Notes: generated from the sequence alone by a model not told the origin. A DNA stretch of 64,000 nt from Hydrogenophaga sp. (GCA_011391595.1 JAABQG010000001.1:1-64000); one strand, 5' to 3'; positions 35,266-46,678 are shown, counted from the first letter of the stretch. Numbers and translations are program-made.

Positions 35266-36195
35266 TCAGGGCGCGTCCAACGCCTGGAGGAAGGCCACAA
35301 AGCGCGCCAGCGCCGGGGAGACCTTCAACGGGGGCCACACCAGACTGGTCTCGCAACCGGGCAGCACCAGTCCTGCGGGTGCCTCGATGGTGCGGTAGCT
35401 GACACCGCTGCGCTGGAACTGCCGCACGCTGTCGGGCACCCAGGCCACACCCAGCCCTGCCGACACCAGGTTCACGATGGTCTGCATCTGGATCGCCTCC
35501 TGGGCCACCTGGGGCGACTGTCCGGCCGCGTGGTACAGGCCAAAGATCGCGTCGTACAGCGAAGGCACGATGCGCCGGGGAAAGATCACCAGTGGCTCGG
35601 CCAGCACATCCTTCAGGTTCAAGCGCGCTTGCGCGGCCATGGGATGTTGCTCGGGCAGTGCCAGCACCAGTGGCTCGGGCGCAATCAACAGGTGCGCCAG
35701 ACCCGGTGGCGCAAAGCCCGGCGAGTGCAACATGAAGCCCGCATCGATTTCGCCACGTTGCAGGGCCTGCAATTGCACATCACCGGTGGCTTCGATCAAC
35801 TCCAGTCGCACACCGGGACAGCGATCACGGAACGCGCGAACCCACTGCGGCAACAGCGCAAAGCCCACGGTGGAGACAAACGCCAGCCGCAAGGTCCCCA
35901 CCTCGCCTGCAGCCGCCGCGCGCGCATGGGCTGGCAGCGCCTGCGCGCGCGCCAGCAGGTCCCGCACGGGCGCCAGCAAGGCGCTTCCAGCCGGCGTAAG
36001 CTGCACGATGCGCTTGGTGCGATCGAAAAGGCGCACACCCAGCGCCGCCTCCAGCCCGGCGATGGCCTGGGTCAGTGGGGGCTGGGTCATGTGAATGCGC
36101 TGCGCCGCGCGGCCAAAGTGGAGTTCCTCCGCGACAGCAAGGAACTGGCGCCATTGTCGCAATTCGATGCGGGCTTCGTCACGCGGCTTGGTCAT
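35266..36195 (-). CDS. LysR-family transcriptional regulator
   Basis: 309-aa LTTR. The N-terminal winged helix is [20 protein letters not shown] then [24 protein letters not shown], followed by the effector-binding domain from about residue 95. It is divergent from ilvD with 104 bp between, so it may regulate ilvD or itself. No effector is evident. Confidence 0.9.
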   Translation of the reverse strand: MTKPRDEARIELRQWRQFLAVAEELHFGRAAQRIHMTQPPLTQAIAGLEAALGVRLFDRTKRIVQLTPAGSALLAPVRDLLARAQALPAHARAAAAGEVGTLRLAFVSTVGFALLPQWVRAFRDRCPGVRLELIEATGDVQLQALQRGEIDAGFMLHSPGFAPPGLAHLLIAPEPLVLALPEQHPMAAQARLNLKDVLAEPLVIFPRRIVPSLYDAIFGLYHAAGQSPQVAQEAIQMQTIVNLVSAGLGVAWVPDSVRQFQRSGVSYRTIEAPAGLVLPGCETSLVWPPLKVSPALARFVAFLQALDAP

Positions 36196-36205
36196 ATCCA
36201 GAATG

Positions 36206-36227
36206 TATTAATGCACCGCCAATAATA
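36206..36227. promoter_or_regulatory. Possible LysR operator between lysR and ilvD
   Basis: TATTA and TAATA form an inverted repeat with a 12-bp gap, in an AT-rich patch of the divergent intergenic region. This is the size of a LysR-type T-N11-A site. Support is limited to symmetry and position. Confidence 0.4.
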
Positions 36228-36299
36228 GATTGGAAAGATGAGTACGGCCGGCGCATACTCGCGGTTGAATTTCCCAGACCGAACACCCGGAGACCCGAC

Positions 36300-38006
36300 A
36301 TGGCCGACAGCAAAGTGATTCCCATCACCCCGATGAACCCGCGCAGCCAGAACATCACGCAGGGCAAGTCGCGCGCGCCCAACCGTTCGATGTACTACGC
36401 CATGGGCTACGAGGAAGGCGATTTCGTCAAGCCCATGGTCGGCGTGGCCAACGGCCACAGCACCATCACGCCCTGCAATTCAGGCCTGCAAAAGCTGGCG
36501 GACGCCGCGATTGCCGGCATCGAGGAAGCCGGCGGCAATGCCCAGGTGTTCGGCACGCCGACCATCTCGGACGGCATGGCCATGGGCACCGAAGGCATGA
36601 AGTACTCGCTGGTCAGCCGCGAAGTGATCTCGGACTGCGTGGAGACCTGCGTGCAGGGCCAGTGGATGGACGGCGTGGTCGTGATCGGCGGCTGCGACAA
36701 GAACATGCCTGGCGGCCTGATGGGCATGCTGCGCGCCAACGTGCCCGCGATCTACGTCTATGGCGGCACCATCCTGCCCGGCCACTACAAGGGCCAGGAC
36801 CTGAACATCGTCAGCGTCTTCGAGGCCGTGGGCCAGAACGCCGCAGGCAAGCTGAGCGACTTCGACCTGCGCGAGATCGAGCAGCGCGCCGTGCCCGGCA
36901 CCGGCAGTTGCGGCGGCATGTACACCGCCAACACCATGTCTTCGGCCTTCGAGGCCCTGGGCGTGTCGCTGATCTACTCAAGCACCATGGCCAACCCGCA
37001 CGACGAGAAGCTGAATTCGGCGAAGGAATCGGCCAAGGTATTGATCGAGGCGATCCGCAAAGACATCAAGCCGCGCGACATCGTGACGCGCAAGTCCATC
37101 GAAAATGCCGTGGCAGTGATCATGGCCACCGGCGGCTCGACCAACGCGGTTCTGCACTTCCTGGCGATTGCCCACGCCGCTGAGGTGGAGTGGACAATTG
37201 ACGACTTCGAGCGCGTGCGCCAGAAAACCCCGGTGTTATGCGACCTGAAGCCCAGCGGCAAGTACCTGGCTGTGGACCTGCACCGCGCCGGCGGCATTCC
37301 CCAGGTCATGAAGATCCTGCTGAACGCCGGCCTGCTGCACGGCGACTGCATCACCATCACCGGCCAGACGATTGCCGAAGTGTTGAAGGACATTCCCGAC
37401 ACCCCGCGCGCCGACCAGGACGTGATCCGCCCGATCAGCAACCCGATGTACGCCCAGGGCCACCTGGCGATCCTGAAAGGCAATCTGAGCCCCGAGGGCT
37501 GCGTCGCCAAAATCACCGGCCTGAAAAACCCGGTGATGACGGGCCCGGCCCGCGTCTTCGACGACGAGCAGTCGGCACTGAAAGCCATCCTGGACAACAA
37601 GATCGTTGCCGGCGACGTGATGGTGCTGCGCTACTTGGGCCCCAAGGGCGGCCCGGGCATGCCCGAGATGCTGGCCCCCACAGGAGCGCTGGTTGGCCAG
37701 GGCCTCGGCGAGAGCGTCGGCCTGATCACCGACGGTCGTTTCTCAGGCGGCACCTGGGGCATGGTGGTCGGCCACGTCGCGCCCGAGGCGGCAGCGGGTG
37801 GCACGATTGCCTTTGTGCACGAAGGCGACACCATCACGATTGACTCCCACCAGTTGAAGCTTGAGCTCAACGTGTCCGAAGCCGAGATCGAGAAGCGCCG
37901 CGCCGCCTGGACCGCACCGGCACCGCGCTACACCCGGGGCGTGCAGGCGAAATTCGCCTTCAACGCGGCCAGCGCCAGCAAGGGCGCTGTGCTGGACGAC
38001 TATTGA
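36300..38006 (+). CDS. ilvD: Dihydroxy-acid dehydratase IlvD
   Basis: 568-aa Fe-S dehydratase of valine, leucine and isoleucine synthesis (2,3-dihydroxy-isovalerate to 2-oxoisovalerate). Cluster-binding cysteines lie in the [21 protein letters not shown] and [14 protein letters not shown] motifs. The C-terminal [20 protein letters not shown] is diagnostic. Length and motif set fit the short (2Fe-2S type) class of about 560 aa. The ATG at 36300 gives [16 protein letters not shown]; upstream in-frame starts run into lysR. Confidence 0.95.
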   Translation: MADSKVIPITPMNPRSQNITQGKSRAPNRSMYYAMGYEEGDFVKPMVGVANGHSTITPCNSGLQKLADAAIAGIEEAGGNAQVFGTPTISDGMAMGTEGMKYSLVSREVISDCVETCVQGQWMDGVVVIGGCDKNMPGGLMGMLRANVPAIYVYGGTILPGHYKGQDLNIVSVFEAVGQNAAGKLSDFDLREIEQRAVPGTGSCGGMYTANTMSSAFEALGVSLIYSSTMANPHDEKLNSAKESAKVLIEAIRKDIKPRDIVTRKSIENAVAVIMATGGSTNAVLHFLAIAHAAEVEWTIDDFERVRQKTPVLCDLKPSGKYLAVDLHRAGGIPQVMKILLNAGLLHGDCITITGQTIAEVLKDIPDTPRADQDVIRPISNPMYAQGHLAILKGNLSPEGCVAKITGLKNPVMTGPARVFDDEQSALKAILDNKIVAGDVMVLRYLGPKGGPGMPEMLAPTGALVGQGLGESVGLITDGRFSGGTWGMVVGHVAPEAAAGGTIAFVHEGDTITIDSHQLKLELNVSEAEIEKRRAAWTAPAPRYTRGVQAKFAFNAASASKGAVLDDY

Positions 38007-38066
38007 TCCCGTCGCGAAATGGACAACGCCAGGCCAGCGTACTGAGTGCCTGCGCCAGAACTGGCG

Positions 38067-38306
38067 TCAGCGCTTCTTGGACGGCAGCCCCATTGCCGTA
38101 CGTTGCTTGTCGATACGCTCCTGCTTGCGCTTGTCCAGTTTGTCCATTTCTGTTTTCTTTGCGTGGCCGCTCCAGTCGACCCAGGTCCACCAGACGACCG
38201 CCAATGCGAAAGGTGATAGCACCGCGATCCAGCTCCAGGCGGCCACGGGGCCTATCTCGAGGTACTTCAGCAACAGCAAGACCAGTCCAATTCCAAGGAA
38301 ATACAT
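38067..38306 (-). CDS. Small tryptophan-rich membrane protein (TIGR04438-type)
   Basis: 79 aa with two hydrophobic segments (MYFLGIGLVLLLLKYLEIG, AVLSPFALAVVWWTWVDWSG) and a very basic tail (KKTEMDKLDKRKQERIDKQR). The WWTWVDWSG block is typical of the betaproteobacterial small Trp-rich protein family. The role is unknown. The ATG at 38306 has GGAG upstream. Confidence 0.8.
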   Translation of the reverse strand: MYFLGIGLVLLLLKYLEIGPVAAWSWIAVLSPFALAVVWWTWVDWSGHAKKTEMDKLDKRKQERIDKQRTAMGLPSKKR

Positions 38307-38406
38307 CACATGCTCCAGATCAGGGGTCGACACCTTTGAGGACGAGGTCAACCGGTTTCTCTACTCTCGCGTTGTTTGACTGTAACTTACTCTGCAAGGA
38401 AAAACG

Positions 38407-38712
38407 ATGAAACGAGTTCTGCTGGCGATGACGGCTGCCCTGACTCTGGCAGCACCCGCATTTGCCGATCAGGCGCTGGCGACATCCAAGAACTGCATGG
38501 CTTGCCACGCACTGGACAAGAAACTCGTCGGACCCGCCTACAAGGACGTGGCGGCCAAATACGCGAGTGACAAGGCGGCGGTTGACAAGCTGGCGGCCAA
38601 AATCATGAAAGGCGGCTCTGGCGTTTGGGGCCCGGTTCCCATGCCGGCGAACGCACAGGTTAACGACGCCGAAGCCAAGAAGCTGGCTGCCTGGGTAATG
38701 TCACTGAAATAG
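38407..38712 (+). CDS. Class I c-type cytochrome (c551/c552-like)
   Basis: 101-aa periplasmic monohaem cytochrome. A signal peptide ([19 protein letters not shown]) is followed by CMACH and a distal methionine in [13 protein letters not shown]. About 82 mature residues match cytochrome c551. It is a likely electron donor to an oxidase such as the cbb3 enzyme in this window. It stands alone and ends at a strong terminator. Confidence 0.9.
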   Translation: MKRVLLAMTAALTLAAPAFADQALATSKNCMACHALDKKLVGPAYKDVAAKYASDKAAVDKLAAKIMKGGSGVWGPVPMPANAQVNDAEAKKLAAWVMSLK

Positions 38713-38728
38713 GCTTGCTCGCCTCAGG

Positions 38729-38759
38729 AAAAAAGCCCGCTGATCAGCGGGCTTTTTTT
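38729..38759. terminator. Bidirectional rho-independent terminator
   Basis: AGCCCGCTGATCAGCGGGCT is a perfect 20-bp palindrome with six A residues before and seven T residues after. It can therefore stop transcription from the cytochrome gene and from acs on the other strand. Confidence 0.92.
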
Positions 38760-38842
38760 GCGGGTTGGGCGATGCACGGCAACACCCATCCGCTCCGGGA
38801 GCGCGAGGCCATCTCGTCGTGGCTCCGCTCCAATCGGCTGGC

Positions 38843-40837
38843 TCAGTACGCCTGACCCAGCTGGTCCAGGATCGCCGGGTTTTCCAGCGTGCTGGTGTCC
38901 TGCGTGATGGCCTCGCCCTTGGCGATGGAGCGCAGCAGGCGACGCATGATCTTGCCGGAACGCGTCTTGGGCAGGTTCTCGCCGAAGCGGATGTCCTTGG
39001 GCTTGGCGATCGGACCGATCTCCTTGCCCACGTGGTCACGCAACTGCTTGGCAATGGCCTTGCCTTCGTCGCCGGTCGGTAGCGGTCGCTTGAGCACGAC
39101 GAAGGCGCAGACAGCCTCTCCAGTGGTGTCATCGGGACGGCCGACCACCGCGGCTTCCGCGACCAGTTCGGTGCAGCTGACCAGCGCGGACTCGATCTCC
39201 ATAGTGCCCATGCGGTGGCCGGACACGTTCAGCACGTCATCGATGCGGCCGGTGATGGTGAAGTAGCCCGTCTTGACGTCGCGGATCGCGCCGTCGCCGG
39301 CCAGGTAATACTTGCCTTTGAAATCTTCAGGGTAGTAGCTCTTCTTGAAGCGATCCGGGTCACCCCAGATGTTGCGGATCATCGACGGCCACGGCCGCTT
39401 GACGACCAGGATGCCGCCCTGCCCGTTCGGCACGTCCTTGCCGGTTTCGTCCACGATCGCGGCCTGGATGCCGGGAAACGGCAGCGTGCACGAGCCCGGC
39501 ACCATGGGCGTGGCGCCCGGCAGCGGCGTGATCATGTGGCCGCCGGTCTCGGTCTGCCAGAAGGTGTCGGCAATCGGGCATCGGCTGCCGCCCACATGCT
39601 TGTAGTACCACTCCCAGGCCGCCGGATTGATGGGCTCGCCCACCGAGCCGAGCAGCCGCAGGCTGCTCAGATCGTAGCTCTTGGGGTGCACGGCGTCGTT
39701 GGCCTCGGCAGCCTTGATCAAGGAACGGATGGCGGTCGGCGCGGTGTAAAAGATGGTGCACTTGTGACGCTCGATCATTTTCCAGAAGCGCCCGGCGTCC
39801 GGGTAGGTCGGCACGCCCTCGAAAACGATCTCGGTGCCGCCCAGCGCCAGCGGGCCGTAGGTGATGTAGGTGTGGCCCGTGACCCAGCCGATGTCGGCCG
39901 TGCACCAGAACACATCGTCGGCCTTCAGGTCGAAGGTCCACTTGGTGGTCAGCGCCGCATGCAGCAGGTAGCCGCCGGTGGAGTGTTGCACGCCCTTGGG
40001 CTTGCCGGTGGAACCAGAGGTGTAGAGCAGGAACAGGGGATGCTCGGCCTCGACCCATTCCGGCTCGCAGGTCACGGGCTGGTTCGCCACCAGGTCGTGC
40101 ATCCACAGGTCGCGCCCAGCCGTCATGGCGATGTCGGCGCCGCTGCGCTTGACCACCAGCACGCTGCCGATGGAATCGCAGCCGCCCAGCGCCAGCGCTT
40201 CGTCAACGATGGACTTGAGCGGCAGTTGCTTGCCGCCACGAACCTGGTGATCGGCCGTGATCACGGCCTTGGCGCCGGTGTCCTCGATCCGGTCACGCAG
40301 GGACTGGGCCGAGAAACCGCCAAACACCACCGAGTGTGTGGCGCCGATGCGCGCACAGGCCTGCATGGCGGCCACGCCGTCGATCGACATCGAGATGTAG
40401 ATGACGACCCGGTCGCCCTTGCCAATGCCCAGCGATTTCAGGCCGTTGGCGATCTGGCAAGTCTTGGCCAGAAGTTCGCTGTAAGTGGCGCGGGTGACCT
40501 CTCCGCCGTCAGCCTCGAAGATGACGGCCGTCTTGTCGCCCAGGCCCCGCTCCACGTTGCGGTCCAGGCAGTTGTAGGACGCGTTCAGCGTGCCATCCGC
40601 AAACCATTTGAAGAAGGGGGCATTGCTCTCGTCGAGCACCTGGGTGAACGGCGTCTTCCAGCTCAGCAGTTCGCGCGCCAGGCGGCCCCAGTAGCCTTCA
40701 TAGTCGGCCTCGGCTTCCTTGCACAGCGCCTCATAGGCGGGCATGCCCGAAATGGTGGCGTTCTTGACAAACGCATCGCTGGGCAAATAGACGTGGGTTT
40801 CGGTCGGGCTGGAATCACCTGCGGTAGAGGAACTCAT
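38843..40837 (-). CDS. acs: Acetyl-CoA synthetase
   Basis: 664-aa AMP-forming enzyme making acetyl-CoA from acetate. Motifs: [55 protein letters not shown], and the acetylation lysine region [11 protein letters not shown] near the C-terminus. Length matches Acs (about 650 aa). The gene stands alone and has a TTTGACG-type AT-rich upstream region. Confidence 0.95.
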   Translation of the reverse strand: MSSSTAGDSSPTETHVYLPSDAFVKNATISGMPAYEALCKEAEADYEGYWGRLARELLSWKTPFTQVLDESNAPFFKWFADGTLNASYNCLDRNVERGLGDKTAVIFEADGGEVTRATYSELLAKTCQIANGLKSLGIGKGDRVVIYISMSIDGVAAMQACARIGATHSVVFGGFSAQSLRDRIEDTGAKAVITADHQVRGGKQLPLKSIVDEALALGGCDSIGSVLVVKRSGADIAMTAGRDLWMHDLVANQPVTCEPEWVEAEHPLFLLYTSGSTGKPKGVQHSTGGYLLHAALTTKWTFDLKADDVFWCTADIGWVTGHTYITYGPLALGGTEIVFEGVPTYPDAGRFWKMIERHKCTIFYTAPTAIRSLIKAAEANDAVHPKSYDLSSLRLLGSVGEPINPAAWEWYYKHVGGSRCPIADTFWQTETGGHMITPLPGATPMVPGSCTLPFPGIQAAIVDETGKDVPNGQGGILVVKRPWPSMIRNIWGDPDRFKKSYYPEDFKGKYYLAGDGAIRDVKTGYFTITGRIDDVLNVSGHRMGTMEIESALVSCTELVAEAAVVGRPDDTTGEAVCAFVVLKRPLPTGDEGKAIAKQLRDHVGKEIGPIAKPKDIRFGENLPKTRSGKIMRRLLRSIAKGEAITQDTSTLENPAILDQLGQAY

Positions 40838-40969
40838 GGGCTTGTCTCCTGAGAATTTGACGAATGACGGCGGAAATCGAAAAGTAATGTCTGGTTTTGC
40901 TCTTACAAGGTACTGACTGTCTCCAAGATTACAAATAGCTCGACCCGTCTGGCCGTCAGCCAGCCCCCC

Positions 40970-40975
40970 TACAAT
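40970..40975 (+). promoter_or_regulatory. Probable -10 element (TACAAT) for the UPF0114 gene
   Basis: TACAAT lies 33 bp before the start codon. The -35 is not clear. Confidence 0.4.
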
Positions 40976-41008
40976 CCGGAAACTTCACAACGCCCCCGCC
41001 ATCGCATC

Positions 41009-41611
41009 ATGACCGAACCAACACCCAGCAAGACTCCTCCGATGCGCCCCGTCCCCAGGCTAATTTTCGGCAGCCGTTGGCTGCAACTGCCGCTGTACCT
41101 GGGACTGATCCTCGCCCAGGGCGTGTACGTCTTTCATTTCTGGGTTGAACTGGTGCACTTGCTTGAGGCCGTCTTCGGCAGCCAGACCGCCCTGCAGGCC
41201 CTGGTCACCAGCATCGGCTACAAGTCCGACGTCCAGATCACCTCTTTGAACGAAACCATCATCATGCTCGTGGTGCTGGCTCTGATCGACGTGGTCATGA
41301 TCTCCAACCTGCTGATCATGGTCATCGTGGGCGGCTACGAGACCTTCGTCAGCCGCATGGACCTGGAGGGCCACCCCGACCAGCCGGAATGGCTGAGCCA
41401 TGTCAACGCCTCGGTGCTCAAGGTCAAGCTGGCCACCGCCATCATCGGCATCAGCTCGATCCACCTGCTGAAAACCTTCATCAACGCTGCAAACTACGAC
41501 GTCAAGGTGCTGATGTGGCAAACCATCATCCACAGCGTGTTCCTGCTCAGCGCCCTGGCCATTGCCCTGACCGACCGCCTGATGCAGCACGGCAAGGCTG
41601 GGGAGCATTGA
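41009..41611 (+). CDS. UPF0114 family membrane protein (YqhA-like)
   Basis: 200 aa with three or four membrane segments. The N-terminal [20 protein letters not shown] and the central [24 protein letters not shown] match UPF0114/TIGR00645. The family's function is not established. It lies between acs and the Mrp operon. Confidence 0.87.
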   Translation: MTEPTPSKTPPMRPVPRLIFGSRWLQLPLYLGLILAQGVYVFHFWVELVHLLEAVFGSQTALQALVTSIGYKSDVQITSLNETIIMLVVLALIDVVMISNLLIMVIVGGYETFVSRMDLEGHPDQPEWLSHVNASVLKVKLATAIIGISSIHLLKTFINAANYDVKVLMWQTIIHSVFLLSALAIALTDRLMQHGKAGEH

Positions 41612-41749
41612 CCTGCGCGGTCAGCGCACAGAACCGACCCGGCCTGAACGACGACGCTGCGCAGGATGCACCGGCACCCGGCCATTTCCCCATGGCCGGA
41701 CGGAATTGTCGCCCCAGCCTAAACTGAACCGTTTGTCCTTAGACCCTTC

Positions 41750-44611
41750 GTGCTGCTCCTGATCGTCCTCCTGCCGCTGCTTGCGGGCACTGTCCTGACC
41801 GGCTGGTCGGGCGCACGGCGTGGGCCGGGCCATCGCGAGCGGACTGCGTGGCTGGCCGCGGCGGTCACGGTGTCGGCGCTCGGCCTGCTGCTGGCCCACG
41901 CGCCGGCCGTGCTCGGCGGCGAGGTGCTTCGCAGCTTCTGGCCCTGGGTGCCCGAAATCGGCCTGAACCTGGGTCTGCGGCTGGACGGGCTGTCCTTGCT
42001 GTTCGCGCTGATGATCACGGGCATTGGCCTGCTGATCATCCTGTACGCCCACTTTTACCTGGGCAAGGATGACCCGGCCGGCAAGTTCTTCAGCACCCTG
42101 ATGCTGTTCATGGCCGCGATGCTGGGCATCGTGCTGTCGGACAACCTGCTGCTGATGATTGTGTTCTGGGAACTGACCAGCATTTCTTCGTTCCTTCTGG
42201 TCGGCTACTGGAGCCATCGCGCCGATGCGCGCGCGGGCGCAAGGATGGCGCTGGCCATCACTGGTGGCGGTGGCCTGGCGATGCTGGGCGGCTTTGTGCT
42301 GCTGGGCCAGATTGCCGGCACCTACGAGATCAGCCAGATGCTCGATCAGGGCCGCATGATTCGCGCCGATGCGCGCTACCCCGCCGCGCTGCTGCTGATC
42401 CTGGTCGGCTGCTTCACCAAGAGCGCACAGTTTCCGTTTCATTTCTGGCTGCCACAGGCCATGGCCGCGCCCACGCCGGTCTCGGCCTATCTTCATTCGG
42501 CCACCATGGTCAAGGCCGGGCTGTTCGTGATGGCCCGCATGACGCCGGTGATCGGGGGCACGGAGTTGTTCATGACCCTCGTGACGGCCACCGGGCTGTT
42601 CACCATGGTTTTTGCCGCCTTTATTGCGCTGTTCAAGCACGATCTGAAGGGCCTGCTCGCGTATTCCACCATCAGCCACCTGGGGTCGGTGACGTTCATG
42701 ATTGGCCTTGGCTCGCCGCTGGCAGCGGTCACCGCCATATTTCACATCATGAATCACGCCTGCTTCAAGGCGGCCCTGTTCATGACCGCCGGCATCGTGG
42801 ACCATGAAGCCGGCACGCGCGACATGCGCAAACTGGGCGGCCTGTGGAGGGCCATGCCCTGGACGGCAACGCTGGCCATGGCGACGGCGGCGGCCATGGC
42901 TGGCGTGCCGCTGTTCAATGGCTTCGTGTCCAAGGAAATGGCCCTGACCGAGACGGTGAATTTCGCACAGGCGGGCGGCTGGCGCTGGCTGGTGCCGGCC
43001 ATCGCCACGCTGGGCGCGCTGTGCAGCGTGGCCTATTCGGTGCGCCTGGTGCACGACGTCTTCTTCAACGGCCCGCCCAGGGATCTGCCTCAGGGTGCGC
43101 ATCCGCATGAACCTCCGGCCGGCATGAGGGCGCCGGTGGCCTTGCTGGCGATACTCTGTGTGGTGGTGGGCATCATGCCCGCGCTGACTTTCGGCCCGAT
43201 GGTGCTGGTGGCTGCCACGGCCATGTTGGGCCATGCCCCGCCGCCCTACCACCTGTCGCTGTGGCACGGCCTGAACCTGCCGCTGCTGATGAGCGTGATG
43301 GCACTTGCGGCCGGCGCTGCCCTCTACTTTTTGCTGGCCCGCGGTAGTCGCCTGCACCGCATTTCGTCAGAGCGCTGGTTTGGCGGCCTGACCGGGCTGA
43401 ACATCTTCACCCGCGGCGTCGACATTCTCCTTGGCCGGGCCGGGCGCCTCACGGGCCTGCTGGAAAGCGGTTCGCTGCAACGCTATCTCGCCTGGATGCT
43501 GATCGCCACCCTGGGTATGGTTCTGGCGACCGTGCTGTCAGGTGCAGCCCCTGGTACCGGCGCTCGCGCCCTGCTGCCAGTATCGCTGCCGGCGCTGGTG
43601 GCATGGGCCCTGTTGCTGGCGGCTTGCGCCTGGCTGGCGCTGCGCCACCATGAGCGCTTCCTGTCGGTGGTGATGGTCGGCGTGGTCGGACTGGTCACTT
43701 CGCTGGCCTTCCTGGGATTTTCGGCACCGGACCTGGCGCTCACCCAACTGAGCGTCGAGGTCGTCTCCACCGTCCTGCTGCTCATGGGGCTGGCCCTGCT
43801 GCCCCGCCAGACGCCGCGCGAATCCTCCGTCGCACGCCACACGCGCGACGCCACGCTGGCGCTGGCCGGGGGCGCCGGCATGGCGTGGCTGGCGTGGGTC
43901 ATGCTCACGCGCGACCATGACAGCATTGCCTGGTACTTCCTGAACCAGTCCGCGGTGGCGGGCGGCGGCACCAATGTGGTGAACGTGATCCTGGTGGATT
44001 TCCGGGGCTATGACACGTTCGGCGAGATCACCGTGCTGGCCATTGCAGCCATCGGCGTGCTGGCCCTGATGGACGGCATGCGCACGCGACGCCCGGCCAC
44101 CGACGAAGGCGGCCGGCCCTGGACGTTCGCCGCGCCGCCGCTGATGCTGCGCGTGGCCGCCCGCGTCGTGTTGCCACTTGCGATGGTGGTCACTCTCTAC
44201 ATCTTCATGCGCGGGCACAACCTGCCAGGCGGCGGCTTCATTGCCGGCCTGATCACCGCGGTGGCGCTGGTGCTGCAGTACATGGCGCTGGGTCAATCAC
44301 GCGCCGAAGCGGTGCTGCGGGCACAGGGCGGACGGCGCTTTGTGCGCTGGATTGGCGCCGGCCTAGGTGTCGCGGGACTCACCGGTGCCGGCGCTTTCTT
44401 GTTTGGCCAGCCTTTCCTGACCAGCGCCCACGGCTATCCGACCTTGCCGGTGCTGGGCGAACTCCCTCTGGCCACGGCCGCCCTGTTTGACCTGGGCGTG
44501 TACATCACGGTCGTCGGCTCCACCCTGCTGACACTGTCCACCCTGGGAACGGTCACACGGGCGCCCGGCTTCCTTGCCCAGGCCCAGCCCATCGAGGCAG
44601 AGCGGTCATGA
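41750..44611 (+). CDS. mrpA: Mrp/Pha antiporter subunit A fused with B (MrpA/PhaAB)
   Basis: 953-aa membrane subunit of a multicomponent Na+/H+ (or K+/H+) antiporter. The first ~500 residues are NuoL/ND5-like, with the FWELTSISSFLLVGYW glutamate and the lysine-bearing KSAQFPFHFWLPQAM motif. The C-terminal part contains MbhD/MnhB-like segments (LYIFMRGHNLPGGGFIAGLI), which normally belong to MrpB, so the two are fused as in PhaAB. The start is GTG at 41750. It begins a six-gene cluster. Confidence 0.9.
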   Translation: MLLLIVLLPLLAGTVLTGWSGARRGPGHRERTAWLAAAVTVSALGLLLAHAPAVLGGEVLRSFWPWVPEIGLNLGLRLDGLSLLFALMITGIGLLIILYAHFYLGKDDPAGKFFSTLMLFMAAMLGIVLSDNLLLMIVFWELTSISSFLLVGYWSHRADARAGARMALAITGGGGLAMLGGFVLLGQIAGTYEISQMLDQGRMIRADARYPAALLLILVGCFTKSAQFPFHFWLPQAMAAPTPVSAYLHSATMVKAGLFVMARMTPVIGGTELFMTLVTATGLFTMVFAAFIALFKHDLKGLLAYSTISHLGSVTFMIGLGSPLAAVTAIFHIMNHACFKAALFMTAGIVDHEAGTRDMRKLGGLWRAMPWTATLAMATAAAMAGVPLFNGFVSKEMALTETVNFAQAGGWRWLVPAIATLGALCSVAYSVRLVHDVFFNGPPRDLPQGAHPHEPPAGMRAPVALLAILCVVVGIMPALTFGPMVLVAATAMLGHAPPPYHLSLWHGLNLPLLMSVMALAAGAALYFLLARGSRLHRISSERWFGGLTGLNIFTRGVDILLGRAGRLTGLLESGSLQRYLAWMLIATLGMVLATVLSGAAPGTGARALLPVSLPALVAWALLLAACAWLALRHHERFLSVVMVGVVGLVTSLAFLGFSAPDLALTQLSVEVVSTVLLLMGLALLPRQTPRESSVARHTRDATLALAGGAGMAWLAWVMLTRDHDSIAWYFLNQSAVAGGGTNVVNVILVDFRGYDTFGEITVLAIAAIGVLALMDGMRTRRPATDEGGRPWTFAAPPLMLRVAARVVLPLAMVVTLYIFMRGHNLPGGGFIAGLITAVALVLQYMALGQSRAEAVLRAQGGRRFVRWIGAGLGVAGLTGAGAFLFGQPFLTSAHGYPTLPVLGELPLATAALFDLGVYITVVGSTLLTLSTLGTVTRAPGFLAQAQPIEAERS

Positions 44612-44669
44612 GCCGCCGGGCCGATCCCAAGGCGAATAGCACCGCAGTGCGCAGCACGGAGGTTAACGA

Positions 44670-45035
44670 GTGAGTATGGAATTCCTCGTCGCCAGCGGCA
44701 TTGGCGTGGTCAGCGCCACCGGCATCTACCTGCTGCTTCGCGGGCGCACCTGGCCGGTGGTGCTGGGCCTGAGCCTGCTGGGCTACGCCGTGAACGTCTT
44801 CATTTTTGCCATGGGTCGGCTGTGGCAGGATGCCGCGCCGATCCTGTCGACGCACGGGCGCGTGGCCGACCCCCTGCCGCAGGCGCTGGTGCTCACCGCC
44901 ATCGTGATCGGATTTGCCACGACGGGCTTTGTCATTGAACTTGCGCTGCGAAGCCGCCACGAGACGGACACGGACCATGTGGATGGCCATGAGCCGGCGA
45001 GCAGCGACGGGCCCCACGGGAGCGGCTCCCCATGA
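44670..45035 (+). CDS. mrpC: Mrp antiporter subunit C (NuoK-like)
   Basis: 121 aa with three membrane helices, NuoK-like (GIGVVSATGIYLLLRGRTW, PQALVLTAIVIGFATTGF). The start GTG at 44670 is eight bases after GGAGG; an in-frame ATG at 44676 is too far for this site. It ends in an ATGA overlap with mrpD. Confidence 0.9.
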   Translation: MSMEFLVASGIGVVSATGIYLLLRGRTWPVVLGLSLLGYAVNVFIFAMGRLWQDAAPILSTHGRVADPLPQALVLTAIVIGFATTGFVIELALRSRHETDTDHVDGHEPASSDGPHGSGSP

Positions 45036-46678
45036 ACCTGAGTGAAGTGGTGGGCACCTTCTTTCAGGCGCACCTTCCGGTGTTGCCGGTTCTGCTGCCG
45101 CTGTTCACGGCCGCCGCCCTGCTGCTGATGGGCGATGCCGGCGGCCAGGCCAATCATGGCGGAAGCCTGCTGAAACGCAGGCGCATGGTAAGCCTGACCT
45201 CCGTCATCTTCGGGGCGCTGCTGGCCTGGCGCCTGATGCTGGAGGCCGCCGGCGGCACGTTGACGGTGTATCCGCTGGGCGCCTGGCCCGCGCCCTTCGG
45301 CATCGTGCTGGTGGTCGACCGCCTGAGCGCGTTGATGCTGGCATTGACCTGGACCATCGCCGTGCCCGTGCTGTGGTACGCCACCGGCGGCTGGGATGCC
45401 CATGGACGGCATTTCCATGCCCTCTTCCACTTCCAGCTCATGGGCCTGTCGGGCGCTTTTGTCACGGGCGACCTGTTCAACCTGTTTGTGTTCTTCGAGG
45501 TCCTGCTCATCGCCTCCTACGTGCTGCTGGTGCATGGGCAGGGACGCGCCCGCTTCAGGGCAGGGCTGCATTTCGTGGTGCTGAATCTGGCGGCCTCGGC
45601 CCTGTTTCTGGTGGGCCTGGCCGTCATCTATGGCGTGACCGGCACCCTGAACATGGCAGACCTCGCCCTGCGGGTGGGCAAGCTGGGCGCGCAGGAGGCG
45701 GTTCTGCTCAAAGCCGGCGCACTGATCCTGCTGGTGGTGTTCGGCCTGAAGGCGGCCATCGTACCCTTGTACCTGTGGCTGCCCGGCACCTACGCGGCCG
45801 CCTGCGCGCCGGTGGCCGCGCTGTTCGCCATCATGACGAAGGTCGGCGTGTACAGCATCATTCGGGTGCATGCCGTGATCCTGGACAGCGGCGCAGGACA
45901 CGCAGCGCTGGCCGCCGAACCTTGGTTGCTTCCGGTGGCACTGGTCACCATCGCACTGGGCGTCCTGGGCGCGCTGGCCGCGCACACACTGGCCCGTCTG
46001 GTGTCGTACCTGACGGTGGCCTCGGTCGGCACCATTCTGGCCGGTGTGGGCTTGTTCACCCCCCAGGCGATGTCTGCAGCGCTGTACTACATGGTTCACA
46101 GCACGCTGGTCATGGCCGCCCTCTTCCTGCTGGTGGAACTGGTCGCTTCCCAGCGCGGTGATGCCGAGGATCGCCTTCAGCCGGCTGCGCCGGTGGCACA
46201 GCCTGTGCTGCTGGGCCTCATGACGCTGCTGGGCGCGGCCTCCGCGGCGGGCCTGCCGCCGCTGCCAGGTTTCATGGGCAAGCTGATGATCCTGGAGAGC
46301 TCCGCACCCACACCGGCCCAGGCCTGGGTCTGGACTGTGGTTCTCCTGGGTGGATTCCTGACCCTGATCGGCCTGGCCCGTGCGGGCTCCATCCTCTTCT
46401 GGAGCGTCCTGGCGCAAGACAGCCATTCAAGCCGCGCCGGCGGCAGCACGAAGTTGACCCTGGCCACGCTGAGCCTGCTGGGTCTCAGTCTGGTGCTCGC
46501 CGTTGCTGCGTCGCCCATGAAGCGCTACACCGACGCGGCGGCCAGCCAGCTGGCCGACCATGCCAGCTACGCCAGGGCCGTGCTGGGTCCGCTCGGTGGC
46601 GAGTCCGCACAAACGACCCGAAGGTACAAGGCGGGCGAAGGTGAAGTCGTGCTCCCTGGCAAGGGAGGCTCGCCATGA
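45032..46678 (+). CDS. mrpD: Mrp antiporter subunit D (NuoN/M-like)
   Basis: 548-aa proton channel-like subunit with about fourteen helices. Charged residues in membrane segments are visible in FNLFVFFEVLLIASYVLLVH (glutamate) and GLKAAIVPLYLWLPGTYAAA (lysine). Together with MrpA it forms the ion-translocating core. ATGA overlaps join it to mrpC and mrpE. Confidence 0.92.
   Translation: MNLSEVVGTFFQAHLPVLPVLLPLFTAAALLLMGDAGGQANHGGSLLKRRRMVSLTSVIFGALLAWRLMLEAAGGTLTVYPLGAWPAPFGIVLVVDRLSALMLALTWTIAVPVLWYATGGWDAHGRHFHALFHFQLMGLSGAFVTGDLFNLFVFFEVLLIASYVLLVHGQGRARFRAGLHFVVLNLAASALFLVGLAVIYGVTGTLNMADLALRVGKLGAQEAVLLKAGALILLVVFGLKAAIVPLYLWLPGTYAAACAPVAALFAIMTKVGVYSIIRVHAVILDSGAGHAALAAEPWLLPVALVTIALGVLGALAAHTLARLVSYLTVASVGTILAGVGLFTPQAMSAALYYMVHSTLVMAALFLLVELVASQRGDAEDRLQPAAPVAQPVLLGLMTLLGAASAAGLPPLPGFMGKLMILESSAPTPAQAWVWTVVLLGGFLTLIGLARAGSILFWSVLAQDSHSSRAGGSTKLTLATLSLLGLSLVLAVAASPMKRYTDAAASQLADHASYARAVLGPLGGESAQTTRRYKAGEGEVVLPGKGGSP

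Noticed and set aside
39215-40852. Long plus-strand open frame opposite acs
   Set aside because: Composition is typical of a mirror frame of a GC-rich gene, and acs is fully supported by its motifs.
40936-40963. ATAGC at 40936 as a further repeat copy
   Set aside because: The blocks TGRCC and ACGNTGG are absent at the fixed spacing.
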